Source: Rhizobium vallis (GTDB taxonomy: Bacteria; Pseudomonadota; Alphaproteobacteria; Rhizobiales; Rhizobiaceae). Taken from it: a DNA stretch of 64,000 bases. Made by a program: the position numbers and the translations under genes. The notes beneath the pieces are model-generated. The model made no database searches and was not told where the DNA came from. It worked only from the letters and a program-made list of their open reading frames with translations. The DNA lies in contig NZ_ML133697.1 in assembly GCF_003985155.1 (NCBI RefSeq), positions 151,846-215,845 of the forward strand, written 5' to 3'. Shown in pieces: positions 8,307 through 25,831 of this stretch (position 1 is its first letter; each line of letters begins with the position of its first letter).

Positions 8307-9200
8307 ATGAAGAAACGTATCCTGTTCACGGGCGGTTCGGGCAAGGCAGGTCGGCATGCCGTGCCATGGCTCGTCAATGCCGGTTACGAGGTTAACAACA
8401 TCGATCTCGTGCCGCTGGATAGCCCCGGCGTTACCAATCTCATCGCCGACATCACCGATAGCGGACAGGTCTTCAACGCGCTCTCGATGCATCGCGATTT
8501 TCCCGATCTGGATGCGGGCAGGGGTGTGCAGCCCTTCGATGCCGTCGTGCATTTCGCCGCCATCCCGCGCATCCTGATCAAGCCTGACAACGAAACCTTC
8601 CGCATCAACACGATGGGCACCTACAATGTCATCGAGGCGGCGGTGAAGCTCGGCATCAGGAAGATCATCGTCGCATCGAGCGAGACGACTTACGGCGTCT
8701 GCTTCGCCGAGGGCCATCGCGATTTCCACCAGTTCCCTCTGGAGGAGGACTACGACGTCAACCCGATGGATTCCTACGGTCTTTCCAAGGTGGTCAACGA
8801 GAAGACGGCCCGCGCCTTTGCTGAGCGCTCGGGCTACGACATCTACGCGCTGCGCATCGGCAACGTCATCGAGCCGCATGAGTATGAGAGGTTCCCGACC
8901 TATTTCTCCAATCCGGAGATGCGCAAGCGCATCGCCTGGAGCTATATCGACGCCCGCGACCTTGGGCAGATCTGCCATCTCTGCATCGAGAAGGATGGAC
9001 TGGGCTACCAGGTCTTCAACGCTGCCAACGACACCGTTTCGGCCAATACGCCGTCGAAGGAGCTTGCGAAGCGATTCTTCCCGAACGTGCCTTTCACCCG
9101 TGAGATCGGCGAATATGAAAGCCTGCTCTCAAACCGCAAGATTCGCGAGGTGCTGGGCTTTAGGGAAGAGCACGATTGGCGGAAATACGTGAAGGTCTGA
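8307..9200 (+). CDS. NAD-dependent epimerase/dehydratase (extended SDR)
   Basis: This 297-residue Rossmann-fold protein has the nucleotide-binding motif TGGSGKAG at residues 8-15, an Asp after the second strand (NNIDLV) that favours NAD(H), and a YGLSK catalytic Tyr-Lys pair with SSET upstream. Extended SDRs of this type act on nucleotide sugars or sugar lactones; substrate cannot be read from the sequence. GGAGG lies 8-12 bases before the ATG. It sits between tuf and tRNA-Trp/secE, where many bacteria have no protein gene, so it is probably an insertion into the old cluster. Confidence 0.85.
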   Translation: MKKRILFTGGSGKAGRHAVPWLVNAGYEVNNIDLVPLDSPGVTNLIADITDSGQVFNALSMHRDFPDLDAGRGVQPFDAVVHFAAIPRILIKPDNETFRINTMGTYNVIEAAVKLGIRKIIVASSETTYGVCFAEGHRDFHQFPLEEDYDVNPMDSYGLSKVVNEKTARAFAERSGYDIYALRIGNVIEPHEYERFPTYFSNPEMRKRIAWSYIDARDLGQICHLCIEKDGLGYQVFNAANDTVSANTPSKELAKRFFPNVPFTREIGEYESLLSNRKIREVLGFREEHDWRKYVKV

Positions 9201-9366
9201 CCGCGTCTGGCCACGAAGTTGACAAGCCATTTGCCCGCATATGGGGAGAATGGCTTTGAAAATCGAAAATCGTGCTTGCCAATCCCGTGTCGTCGTCTTA
9301 AAGGGTCGCCATGCTTTTCAGCAGCGATTTGCGGGCCTTGGCCCAAGCGCTGAATGACAGGCGTGA

Positions 9367-9442
9367 AGGGGTATAGCTCAGCTGGTAGAGCGGCGGTCTC
9401 CAAAACCGCAGGTCGGGGGTTCGAGCCCCTCTGCCCCTGCCA
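9367..9442 (+). tRNA. tRNA-Trp (CCA anticodon)
   Basis: A 76-nt cloverleaf with acceptor AGGGGTA/TGCCCCT, D-arm GCTCAGCTGGTAGAGC, anticodon stem GCGGT/ACCGC with loop CTCCAAA giving CCA, T-loop TTCGAGC and encoded terminal CCA. It precedes secE-nusG, a widely conserved arrangement. Confidence 0.95.
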
Positions 9443-9636
9443 CTTTCCTCGATGCGGGACTGCGCGGACGTGCTCGCAGCGTTTCGGACCGGGAATAATG
9501 GGTGGCAACTAATTTCGTTAAACTTCGGTTTCCCCCTTGTGTATTCGGAAATCGGTGTTTATTTAGGGTTCAACAGACACGCGGTGCGTGGGGCTGATAG
9601 TTTCAGCTTTACGCGCCGTAATTGCGTGGGCAGTCG

Positions 9637-9837
9637 ATGGCATCTAAATCCAATCCGTTTGCGTTTCTGCAGCAGGTTCGCTCCGAGACGTCCAAGGTCA
9701 CATGGCCGTCGCGCCGCGAGACGATGATCTCGACGGTCATGGTGCTGGTGATGGTGGTTTTCGCCGCGCTGTTTTTCTTTGCCGCTGACCAGCTGATCGG
9801 CTGGGTTCTGAGCTTTGTGCTCAATACCGGCAACTGA
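9637..9837 (+). CDS. secE: Preprotein translocase subunit SecE
   Basis: A 66-residue, single-span SecE with the conserved amphipathic segment QVRSETSKVTWPSRRET (about residues 18-34) followed by one transmembrane helix (about 36-58). It clamps SecY in the SecYEG channel. The start at the ATG at 9637 gives the usual short alphaproteobacterial length; an in-frame start 15 bp upstream is possible but lacks support. It follows tRNA-Trp and precedes nusG by 17 bp. Confidence 0.95.
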   Translation: MASKSNPFAFLQQVRSETSKVTWPSRRETMISTVMVLVMVVFAALFFFAADQLIGWVLSFVLNTGN

Positions 9838-9854
9838 TACGGGTGGAGATGAAA

Positions 9855-10385
9855 ATGGCGGCACGTTGGTACATCGTCCACGCGTATTCGAATTTTGAAA
9901 AGAAGGTGGCTGAGGACATCGAGAACAAGGCTCGCCAGAAGGGGCTTGAGCACCTGTTCGAGAAGATCCTCGTGCCGACCGAAAAGGTGGTGGAAGTGCG
10001 CCGCGGCCGCAAGGTCGATAGCGAGCGCAAGTTTTTCCCGGGCTATGTTCTCGTTCGTGCCAATCTGACGGATGAAGCCTATCACCTGATCAAGAATACG
10101 CCGAAGGTCACGGGTTTCCTCGGCTCCGACAATAAGCCCGTTCCGATTCCGGATTATGAAGCCGAGCGTATTCTCGGTCAGGTCCAGGAAGGTGTCGAGC
10201 GGCCGAAGGCATCCATTACCTTCGAGATCGGCGAGCAGGTCCGCGTTTCTGATGGCCCCTTCGCCTCGTTCAACGGCACGGTTCAGGACGTGGACGAAGA
10301 GCGTTCGCGCCTGAAGGTGGAAGTGTCGATTTTCGGCCGCGCAACGCCGGTCGAGCTGGAATACGCACAGGTCGAGAAGGTCTGA
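9855..10385 (+). CDS. nusG: Transcription antitermination factor NusG
   Basis: The protein has the NGN domain starting RWYIVHAYSNFEKKV and a C-terminal KOW domain (IGEQVRVSDGPFASFNGTV). It binds RNA polymerase through the NGN domain and Rho or S10 through KOW. I choose the ATG at 9855 (176 residues) because GGTGGAGAT sits upstream at good spacing and the length is typical; GTG at 9843 and ATG at 9849 are in-frame alternatives. It lies in the conserved secE-nusG-rplK order. Confidence 0.95.
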   Translation: MAARWYIVHAYSNFEKKVAEDIENKARQKGLEHLFEKILVPTEKVVEVRRGRKVDSERKFFPGYVLVRANLTDEAYHLIKNTPKVTGFLGSDNKPVPIPDYEAERILGQVQEGVERPKASITFEIGEQVRVSDGPFASFNGTVQDVDEERSRLKVEVSIFGRATPVELEYAQVEKV

Positions 10386-10523
10386 TTGCAGAATTGGGAG
10401 GCTGGCCTTGCGGCCTGTCTCCTGCGGACGTTGTCCGCATCCGCGTGGAAGGTGAGGGGTCTTAGCCGGACCCTAACGATCCGTACCACGCAACCGCAGC
10501 CGCCGGAGAGATCCGGCATCACG

Positions 10524-10539
10524 GGCCGGGCAACCGGCC
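10524..10539 (+). promoter_or_regulatory. Hairpin in rplK leader
   Basis: GGCCGG-GCAA-CCGGCC is a perfect 6-bp stem with a GNRA loop, 21 bases before rplK. In E. coli the rplKA mRNA leader is the target of L1 feedback repression; assigning that role here is inference. Confidence 0.4.
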
Positions 10540-10560
10540 GTTCATGAAAGGCAGAGAGAT

Positions 10561-10992
10561 ATGGCTAAGAAAGTTGCAGGCCAGCTCAAGCTTCAGGTCA
10601 AGGCAGGATCGGCAAACCCGTCCCCGCCGATTGGTCCGGCGCTTGGTCAGCGTGGCATTAACATCATGGAATTCTGCAAGGCGTTCAATGCCGCCACGCA
10701 GGAAATGGAAAAGGGTATGCCGATCCCGGTCGTCATCACCTATTACCAGGACAAGTCCTTCACCTTCGCGATGAAGCAGCCTCCGGTCAGCTACTGGCTG
10801 AAGAAGGAAGCGAAGATCACGTCCGGTTCCAAGACGCCCGGCAAGGGCGCCAAGGCCGGCTCCCTCACCAAGGCTCAGATCAAGTCGATCGCCGAAGCCA
10901 AGATGAAGGATCTGAACGCAGCGGATATCGAAGGTGCAATGGCGATGATCGAGGGCTCTGCCCGCGCCATGGGCCTGGAAGTGGTGGGTTAA
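10561..10992 (+). CDS. rplK: 50S ribosomal protein L11
   Basis: This 143-residue protein has the N-terminal proline-rich segment SANPSPPIGPALGQRGINIM (about residues 18-37) that contacts thiostrepton-region rRNA, and the C-terminal rRNA-binding domain. It supports the factor-binding stalk base. An AGAGAGAT precedes the ATG. It is followed after 4 bp by rplA, so translation of the two is coupled. Confidence 0.97.
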   Translation: MAKKVAGQLKLQVKAGSANPSPPIGPALGQRGINIMEFCKAFNAATQEMEKGMPIPVVITYYQDKSFTFAMKQPPVSYWLKKEAKITSGSKTPGKGAKAGSLTKAQIKSIAEAKMKDLNAADIEGAMAMIEGSARAMGLEVVG

Positions 10993-10996
10993 GATC

Positions 10997-11698
10997 ATGG
11001 CTGGTAAGCGCACACAGAAGATCAACGAAGGTGTTGATCCTACCAAGCTCTACGCTCTGACCCTGGCAATCGGCATGGTCAAGGAACGGGCTGTCGCAAA
11101 GTTCGACGAAACCATCGAAGTCTCGATGAACCTCGGCGTCGACCCCCGCCATGCGGACCAGATGGTTCGCGGCGTCGTCAACCTCCCGAACGGCACGGGC
11201 CGTACGGTTCGCGTTGCGGTCTTTGCTCGTGGCGTTAAGGCTGATGAAGCCAAGGCAGCCGGTGCCGATATCGTCGGCGCTGAAGAGCTCGTCGAAATCG
11301 TCCAGGGTGGCAAGATCGAATTCGATCGCTGCATCGCCACCCCGGACATGATGCCGCTCGTCGGCCGTCTCGGTAAGGTTCTCGGCCCCCGCGGCATGAT
11401 GCCGAACCCGAAGGTCGGCACCGTGACCATGGACGTCGCTGGAGCTGTCAAGGCCTCCAAGGGCGGCGCCGTCGAGTTCCGCGTCGAGAAGGCTGGTATC
11501 GTCCACGCTGGCATCGGCAAGGCTTCTTTCGACGCCAAGGCTCTGGAAGAAAACATCCGCGCCTTCGCTGATGCCGTCATCAAGGCGAAGCCGGCTGGTG
11601 CCAAGGGCAACTACGTCAAGCGCGTGGCGATTTCTTCGACCATGGGCCCGGGCGTCAAGATCGAAGTCGGCTCGGTCACCGCAGGTCCGACTGCATAA
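10997..11698 (+). CDS. rplA: 50S ribosomal protein L1
   Basis: At 233 residues it is full length, with signature segments VNLPNGTGR and GPRGMMPNPKVGTV. L1 binds the mobile L1 stalk of 23S rRNA and is a known feedback repressor of its own rplKA mRNA in enterobacteria. The ATG lies 4 bp after rplK. A run of hairpins starts 6 bp after its stop. Confidence 0.97.
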   Translation: MAGKRTQKINEGVDPTKLYALTLAIGMVKERAVAKFDETIEVSMNLGVDPRHADQMVRGVVNLPNGTGRTVRVAVFARGVKADEAKAAGADIVGAEELVEIVQGGKIEFDRCIATPDMMPLVGRLGKVLGPRGMMPNPKVGTVTMDVAGAVKASKGGAVEFRVEKAGIVHAGIGKASFDAKALEENIRAFADAVIKAKPAGAKGNYVKRVAISSTMGPGVKIEVGSVTAGPTA

Positions 11699-12027
11699 GT
11701 TATTGCCGGGCTTTTAAGCCCGGCGACTGAATTTCCGGCCTCGTAAGGGGCCGGAATATTCCGGAGAAATCCGGAATCCTGTCCGAGATTGCAGGTGGTT
11801 TTCCCTTAATCACTTGGCCTGCATGAGACGGGTAAGACCCGAATTGCATGAAGTTCGCTTCTCGTAACTCGGTTCGAGCCTTGGATGCCTTGTGCCTCTT
11901 TAGCCTTGATTGGCGCGGGAGCGCGGGGGGACAGGATCCTCAAGCGTCGCTTGGGATCTCGCATGATCCCAGGAGGCAAAGGCAACCCGGCGGGCCCGTT
12001 TTCGGTCCCGCCAACTGGAGATAGGCA
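11699..12027 (+). promoter_or_regulatory. rplJL leader with five hairpins
   Basis: This 329-bp gap has no ORF of note. Perfect stems occur at 11705-11724 (GCCGGGCTT/AAGCCCGGC, 2-nt loop), 11733-11756 (TTCCGGCC/GGCCGGAA), 11758-11777 (ATTCCGGA/TCCGGAAT, GAAA loop) and 11953-11970 (GGGATC/GATCCC). A fifth, imperfect stem at 11989-12012 (GGCGGG..CCG-TTTT-CGG..CCCGCC) ends 4-5 bases before the rplJ ribosome site. None has a U-tract. In other bacteria the L10-L7/L12 complex represses translation through such a leader, and RNase processing separates rplKA from rplJL; both roles are inferred here. Confidence 0.6.
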
Positions 12028-12546
12028 GTGGAAAGAGCGGAAAAACGCGAATTCGTCACGGAACTGAACGAAGTCTTCAAGGCTTCGGGCTCAGTTGTCG
12101 TGGCCCACTATGCTGGTGCCACAGTCGCGCAGATGAACGATTTTCGTTCGAAGATGCGTGCAGCTGGCGGTACCGTCAAAGTCGCGAAGAACCGCCTGGC
12201 CAAAATTGCCCTTCAGGGTACGGAAGCGGAAGGGATTACCAATCTCTTCAAGGGTCAGACGCTGATTGCATACAGCAACGATCCGATCACCGCTCCGAAG
12301 GTCGTCATGGATTTCGCCAAGACCAACGACAAGATCGTGGTTCTCGGCGGCGCCATGGGAACAACCACGCTCAACGCCGAAGCAGTCAAGTCGCTTGCGA
12401 CCCTGCCTTCGCTCGACGAGCTGCGTGCGAAGCTGCTGGGCATGATCCAGACACCGGCTACCCGCATCGCTGGGGTTGTTGCAGCACCGGCAAGCCAGCT
12501 TGCCCGCGTGTTTGCGGCCTACGCCAAGAAGGACGAAGCCGCTTAA
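12028..12546 (+). CDS. rplJ: 50S ribosomal protein L10
   Basis: This 172-residue protein starts at GTG 12028, preceded by TGGAGATAGGCA. The N-terminal domain anchors to 23S rRNA and the C-terminal helix carries L7/L12 dimers. The ending ARVFAAYAKKDEAA is the expected helix end. It forms a pair with rplL, 58 bp downstream, with its own structured leader. Confidence 0.97.
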   Translation: MERAEKREFVTELNEVFKASGSVVVAHYAGATVAQMNDFRSKMRAAGGTVKVAKNRLAKIALQGTEAEGITNLFKGQTLIAYSNDPITAPKVVMDFAKTNDKIVVLGGAMGTTTLNAEAVKSLATLPSLDELRAKLLGMIQTPATRIAGVVAAPASQLARVFAAYAKKDEAA

Positions 12547-12604
12547 GGCGGTTTTTCGCTGTTTATAATCAACCGGTTCGAACCGAACAAAAGGAACTAG
12601 TAAA

Positions 12605-12985
<381 letters not shown>

Positions 12986-13000
12986 TCTTGAACTGCTTTT

Positions 13001-13024
13001 GGGAGGCAGCAACGACTGCCTCCC
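13001..13024 (+). terminator. Hairpin after rplL (first)
   Basis: GGGAGGCAG (13001-13009) pairs perfectly with CTGCCTCCC (13016-13024) around CAACGA. An interrupted T-rich stretch (ATTTGCCGTTTTT) follows. It may act as an attenuator that lowers rpoBC expression relative to L7/L12. Confidence 0.6.
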
Positions 13025-13048
13025 ATTTGCCGTTTTTCTGAACGAATT

Positions 13049-13080
13049 ACCCAAAAGCCGCGTCAAAACGGCTTTTGGGT
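13049..13080 (+). terminator. Hairpin after rplL (second)
   Basis: ACCCAAAAGCCG (13049-13060) and CGGCTTTTGGGT (13069-13080) form a perfect 12-bp stem with an 8-nt loop. No T-tract follows, so RNA processing is as likely as termination. Confidence 0.55.
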
Positions 13081-13246
13081 AATGGGTTCTTCAAAAGGAT
13101 AGTCTCGCACCGAGGGCAGCACAGCAATCCGAGCTGAGCGTTTTCGGGAGTCGGACGAGATTGAACTACCCATTGATTGACGGGGTCGACTGGCCATCGG
13201 TTCCCGTCCGTTGCAGGCCCGGGTGCAAGATTTTGAAGGAGCGACG

Positions 13247-17386
<4,140 letters not shown>

Positions 17387-17397
17387 GCACTTGATAG

Positions 17398-17425
17398 GGC
17401 GTGCGCTGCCAATACGGCGCACGCC
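17398..17425 (+). other. Intercistronic hairpin between rpoB and rpoC
   Basis: GGCGTGCGC and GCGCACGCC form a perfect 9-bp stem around a 10-nt loop, 11 bp after the rpoB stop. It has no U-tract, so a processing or stability role is more likely than termination. Confidence 0.5.
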
Positions 17426-17576
17426 GGTCCCGCCGGGCGCCGTATCCGTGTCGGCCCGGAAGGGAAGTTTCGCCGCATCTTGCGGTTATTCTCGTTTAAG
17501 CGAGGGAGGCGGCTCCCGGGAAATTGCCGCCGACCATCGCATTTTGAGGGCGCTTTAGCCCATGAAGGAGACAGGC

Positions 17577-21785
<4,209 letters not shown>

Positions 21786-21810
21786 TCCGCAGCTGAAGTT
21801 CATGAATTGA

Positions 21811-21840
21811 AAACCGCCCGGAGCGATCCGGGCGGTTTTT
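21811..21840 (+). terminator. Rho-independent terminator of rpoBC
   Basis: AAACCGCCCGGA and TCCGGGCGGTTT form a perfect 12-bp stem with a GCGA loop; the T-run closes the stem. It lies 25 bp past rpoC and marks the end of the rplKAJL-rpoBC region. Confidence 0.95.
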
Positions 21841-21922
21841 CATTTCTGCAATGTTCTGATGGACCCGGGGGAGGGAAGGCGCTGCCTCATGCCGGTTGCG
21901 CCACCGCGGCCGGCAGTTCCCG

Positions 21923-22216
21923 TCAATTGAACCGGATGATCGCGACCTCGCCGTCGACCGCGCCCTGATAGGCCGAGGCATGCGGCTCTTCGGCCGGGAT
22001 TTCGGTGAGCATGCCGATCTGGTCGAGATCGGCCTCGATGAAACCTTCCTCGGCAAGAGCGTTCAAGGCTTCACGCACAGCAGTGTCGTCGTCTGGCGCC
22101 TTCAGCAGGATGTGCAGGTCGATGCCTTCGCTGGCGTCGGACTCGTAGCCCTTGCCGATGATGATGAAGATCATCGGGCCGTCGAAATTGTTGTCGTTAT
22201 CAGGTGTCGTAATCAT
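21923..22216 (-). CDS. Conserved small hypothetical protein between rpoC and rpsL
   Basis: From the ATG at 22216 (MITTPDNDNNFDG) the protein has 97 residues, acidic, without signal peptide or membrane segment. An alternating hydrophobic strand (GPMIFIIIGKGY) and a helix (DDTAVREALNALAEEGF) suggest a small alpha/beta domain. The frame extends to 22312, but upstream residues are low-complexity basic and unlike the rest. It is transcribed against rpoBC and rpsL. Function unknown. Confidence 0.7.
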   Translation of the reverse strand: MITTPDNDNNFDGPMIFIIIGKGYESDASEGIDLHILLKAPDDDTAVREALNALAEEGFIEADLDQIGMLTEIPAEEPHASAYQGAVDGEVAIIRFN

Positions 22217-22715
22217 CGCCTGTCCTTCGGCTCTTTGACGATTCGGTCGCGCGAATCCTGCTGTGAGGGCCGCACGCCGCATTTGCTGATTCCTTAGCTG
22301 CTTTTGCTGCAATGCCCAAGTTTTTATCTTGGCGCACGGCCGCCATTTCGTCTAGAAGGATGAAATCCGGGCGTTAGGCCCGCAGATCAAGGCGATGCGG
22401 CGAGTTTATTTATTAACCGGCCTTGACGAGACGGGTGGAAACCAGTAGTACCCCGGCCATCAGATCCCATGTGAGGCTTGGCTATTCGGGGCGACGCGCC
22501 CTGGAGTTCACCTCAAACAAGGTTCTAAACGCACGTTGAAGTCATGATGCTGCACGCATGACGCATGGTTTTATGCGTCCTCTGCTCCTTGTGGTCCATC
22601 TGCGGAAGCGGATCGGGCCATATTTTGCGCATTGACGGAAAGCGTGCGTCATTGCCGGAGACGGTGTGAGTTCAAGCCCGCCAGGGCACTGAGATAAAAC
22701 GTAAGGGATGGTTGA
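22217..22715 (+). promoter_or_regulatory. str operon upstream region
   Basis: No convincing ORF lies in these 499 bp. A possible sigma-70 promoter is TTGACG (22423-22428), 17 bases, TAGTAC (22446-22451), giving a leader of about 260 nt before rpsL. The -10 element matches poorly, so the promoter call is tentative. I recognise no riboswitch or S7-type repressor site. Confidence 0.35.
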
Positions 22716-23087
22716 ATGCCTACCGTAAACCAGCTGATCCGCAAGCCTCGCCAGGCGAACGTAAAGCGTAATAAGGTTCCCGCTCTCCAGGAGAACCCGC
22801 AGAAGCGCGGCGTTTGCACGCGCGTCTACACGACGACGCCGAAGAAGCCGAACTCGGCTCTGCGTAAGGTCGCAAAGATCCGCCTCACCAACGGCTTCGA
22901 AGTCATTGGTTACATCCCCGGCGAAGGTCACAACCTTCAGGAACACTCTGTCGTCATGATCCGCGGCGGCCGCGTGAAGGACCTTCCGGGTGTCCGTTAT
23001 CACATCATCCGCGGTGTACTCGATACCCAGGGTGTCAAGAACCGCAAGCAGCGCCGCTCCAAGTACGGTGCGAAGCGTCCGAAGTAA
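22716..23087 (+). CDS. rpsL: 30S ribosomal protein S12
   Basis: This 123-residue protein forms part of the decoding centre. The TTTPKKPNSALRK loop with Lys43 and Lys44 and Lys88 in GGRVKDLPGV are unaltered, so the sequence predicts streptomycin sensitivity at this locus. It is the first gene of the str operon, 78 bp before rpsG. Confidence 0.98.
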   Translation: MPTVNQLIRKPRQANVKRNKVPALQENPQKRGVCTRVYTTTPKKPNSALRKVAKIRLTNGFEVIGYIPGEGHNLQEHSVVMIRGGRVKDLPGVRYHIIRGVLDTQGVKNRKQRRSKYGAKRPK

Positions 23088-23165
23088 TTCGGTTTTCGAA
23101 TAGTCCGGCGCTGCGCGAGGTCCTCCGCGTGATGAAGCGCCTTAACGGTTGAAGAGACGAAAAGT

Positions 23166-23636
23166 ATGTCCAGACGTCATAAAGCAGAAAAGCGCGAGAT
23201 TAACCCGGATCCGAAGTTCGGCGATCTCGTTGTGACCAAGTTCATGAACGCCATCATGCTCGATGGTAAGAAGTCCGTTGCTGAAAACATCGTCTACGGT
23301 GCGTTCGACGCCGTCCAGGGTAAGTCCAAGCAGGAGCCGCTCACGGTTTTCCATTCTGCGCTCGACAACATTGCCCCGCACGTTGAAGTCCGCTCGCGCC
23401 GCGTCGGTGGTGCGACCTACCAGGTTCCGGTCGATGTTCGTCCGGAGCGCCGCCAAGCCCTCGCCATCCGTTGGCTGATTGCCGCTGCCCGCAAGCGTAA
23501 CGAAACGACCATGATCGACCGTCTGTCCGGCGAACTGCTCGATGCGTCCAACAACCGCGGCTCCGCCGTTAAGAAGCGCGAAGACACGCACAAGATGGCT
23601 GACGCCAACCGCGCGTTCTCGCACTATCGCTGGTAA
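23166..23636 (+). CDS. rpsG: 30S ribosomal protein S7
   Basis: This 156-residue assembly-initiating protein of the 30S head has the family signature DPKFGDLVVTKFMNAIMLDG near its start. In E. coli S7 is the translational repressor of the str operon. GAAGAGACGAAAAGT precedes the ATG, and fusA follows after 29 bp. Confidence 0.98.
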   Translation: MSRRHKAEKREINPDPKFGDLVVTKFMNAIMLDGKKSVAENIVYGAFDAVQGKSKQEPLTVFHSALDNIAPHVEVRSRRVGGATYQVPVDVRPERRQALAIRWLIAAARKRNETTMIDRLSGELLDASNNRGSAVKKREDTHKMADANRAFSHYRW

Positions 23637-23665
23637 TTCCGAACGGTATCGAAAGGCAGTCCACA

Positions 23666-25765
23666 ATGGCTCGCGAATATAAGATCGAAGACTACCGCAA
23701 TTTCGGTATCATGGCGCATATCGACGCCGGCAAGACCACGACCACCGAGCGTATCCTTTACTACACCGGCAAGTCGCACAAGATCGGCGAAGTCCACGAC
23801 GGCGCAGCCACCATGGACTGGATGGAGCAGGAGCAGGAGCGTGGCATCACGATCACGTCTGCTGCCACCACGACCTTCTGGAAGGGCCGTGACGGCAAGA
23901 CGCGCCGCTTCAACATCATCGACACCCCCGGCCACGTCGACTTCACCATCGAAGTCGAGCGCTCGCTGCGCGTTCTCGACGGCGCCATCGCGCTTCTCGA
24001 CGCCAACGCCGGTGTTGAGCCGCAGACGGAGACCGTCTGGCGTCAGGCTGAGAAGTACAACGTTCCGCGCATGATCTTCTGCAACAAGATGGACAAGACA
24101 GGCGCGGACTTCTACCGCTCCGTCGAGATGATCAAGACCCGTCTCGGCGCAACGGCTGTCGTCATGCAGCTGCCGATCGGTGCAGAAACCGAATTCAAGG
24201 GCGTTGTCGACCTCATCGAGATGAACGCTCTCATCTGGCGCGACGAGTCGCTGGGTGCGCAGTGGGATGTCGTCGAGATCCCTGAAGACATGAAGGCCAA
24301 GGCCGAAGAATATCGCGAAAAGCTGATCGAAACGGTTGTCGAGATCGACGAAGCCGCGACGGAAGCCTATCTCGAAGGCAACCTGCCCGACAACGACAAG
24401 ATCCGCGAGCTCGTTCGCCGCGGCACGATCGACGTCAAGTTCCATCCGATGTTCTGCGGTACTGCCTTCAAGAACAAGGGTGTACAGCCGTTGCTCGACG
24501 CCGTCGTCGACTATCTGCCGTCTCCGATGGACATTCCCGCGATCAAGGGCATCGATTTCAAGACGGAAGCTGAAATCGAGCGTCATGCCGATGACAACGA
24601 GCCGCTGTCCATGCTCGCTTTCAAGATCATGAACGACCCCTTCGTTGGTTCGCTCACCTTCGCGCGCATCTACTCCGGCAAGCTCGAAAAGGGCGCATCG
24701 GTCATCAACACGGTCAAGGACAAGCGCGAGCGCGTCGGCCGCATGCTGCAGATGCATTCCAACTCGCGTGAAGACATCGAAGAAGCCTTCGCTGGTGACA
24801 TCGTCGCTCTCGCAGGTCTCAAGGAAACCACGACCGGCGATACGCTCTGCGACCCGCTGAAGCCGGTTATCCTCGAGCGCATGGAATTCCCCGAGCCGGT
24901 CATCCAGATCGCTATCGAGCCGAAGACCAAGGGCGACCAGGAAAAGATGGGCCTCGCGCTCAACCGTCTGGCTGCTGAGGATCCGTCTTTCCGCGTCAAG
25001 ACCGACCAGGAATCCGGCCAGACCATCATTGCCGGCATGGGCGAACTGCATCTCGACATCATCGTCGACCGTATGCGTCGTGAGTTCAAGGTCGAAGCAA
25101 CCGTCGGTGCGCCGCAGGTTGCCTACCGCGAAACCATCACGCGCCAGCACGAAGAAGACTACACGCACAAGAAGCAGTCCGGTGGTACCGGCCAGTTCGC
25201 GCGCGTCAAGATCATCTTCGAACCGAACCCGGACGGCGACGACTTCAAGTTCGAATCCAAGATCGTCGGCGGCTCTGTTCCGAAGGAATACATCCCCGGC
25301 GTTCAGAAGGGCATCGAAAGCGTTCTGTCTTCCGGTCCGCTCGCTGGCTTCCCGATGCTCGGCGTCAAGGCAACCCTCATCGATGGTGCCTTCCACGACG
25401 TCGACTCGTCGGTCCTCGCGTTCGAAATCGCTTCCCGCGCTTGCTTCCGTGAAGCAGCCAAGAAGGCCGGCGCTCAGCTCCTCGAGCCGATGATGAAGGT
25501 CGAAGTCGTTACCCCGGAAGATTATGTCGGCGACGTCATCGGCGACCTGAACTCCCGCCGCGGTCAGATCCAGGGTCAGGAAAGCCGTGGTATCGCTGTT
25601 GTCATCAACGCCAACGTTCCGCTGGCGAACATGTTCAAGTACGTCGATAACCTGCGCTCCATGTCGCAGGGTCGCGCTCAGTACACGATGACCTTCGATC
25701 ACTACGCGCCGGTCCCGTCGAACGTCGCAACCGAAATCCAGGCAAAGTATTCCGGTCAGAAGTGA
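23666..25765 (+). CDS. fusA: Elongation factor G
   Basis: This 699-residue translocation GTPase has G1 AHIDAGKTTT near residue 17, DTPGHVDF as G3, NKMDK as G4, and domains II-V at full length. GAAAGGCAGTCCACA precedes the ATG. A perfect 10-bp hairpin with loop GAAG spans the stop codon. It is co-directional with tuf 68 bp downstream, as in the E. coli str operon. Confidence 0.98.
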   Translation: MAREYKIEDYRNFGIMAHIDAGKTTTTERILYYTGKSHKIGEVHDGAATMDWMEQEQERGITITSAATTTFWKGRDGKTRRFNIIDTPGHVDFTIEVERSLRVLDGAIALLDANAGVEPQTETVWRQAEKYNVPRMIFCNKMDKTGADFYRSVEMIKTRLGATAVVMQLPIGAETEFKGVVDLIEMNALIWRDESLGAQWDVVEIPEDMKAKAEEYREKLIETVVEIDEAATEAYLEGNLPDNDKIRELVRRGTIDVKFHPMFCGTAFKNKGVQPLLDAVVDYLPSPMDIPAIKGIDFKTEAEIERHADDNEPLSMLAFKIMNDPFVGSLTFARIYSGKLEKGASVINTVKDKRERVGRMLQMHSNSREDIEEAFAGDIVALAGLKETTTGDTLCDPLKPVILERMEFPEPVIQIAIEPKTKGDQEKMGLALNRLAAEDPSFRVKTDQESGQTIIAGMGELHLDIIVDRMRREFKVEATVGAPQVAYRETITRQHEEDYTHKKQSGGTGQFARVKIIFEPNPDGDDFKFESKIVGGSVPKEYIPGVQKGIESVLSSGPLAGFPMLGVKATLIDGAFHDVDSSVLAFEIASRACFREAAKKAGAQLLEPMMKVEVVTPEDYVGDVIGDLNSRRGQIQGQESRGIAVVINANVPLANMFKYVDNLRSMSQGRAQYTMTFDHYAPVPSNVATEIQAKYSGQK

Positions 25766-25772
25766 CCGGAAT
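25749..25772 (+). other. Hairpin across the fusA stop codon
   Basis: ATTCCGGTCA and TGACCGGAAT pair perfectly around GAAG; the fusA TGA is at 25763-25765 inside the 3' arm. A second mini-hairpin with a TTCG loop (TCCC/GGGA, 25800-25811) lies just before the tuf ribosome site. No U-tract follows either, so they may be processing signals between fusA and tuf. Confidence 0.5.
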
Positions 25773-25831
25773 ACCAATTGACCGATAACAAGAATTAGAT
25801 CCCTTCGGGGACTAGCAAAACGGAGAGCCGA

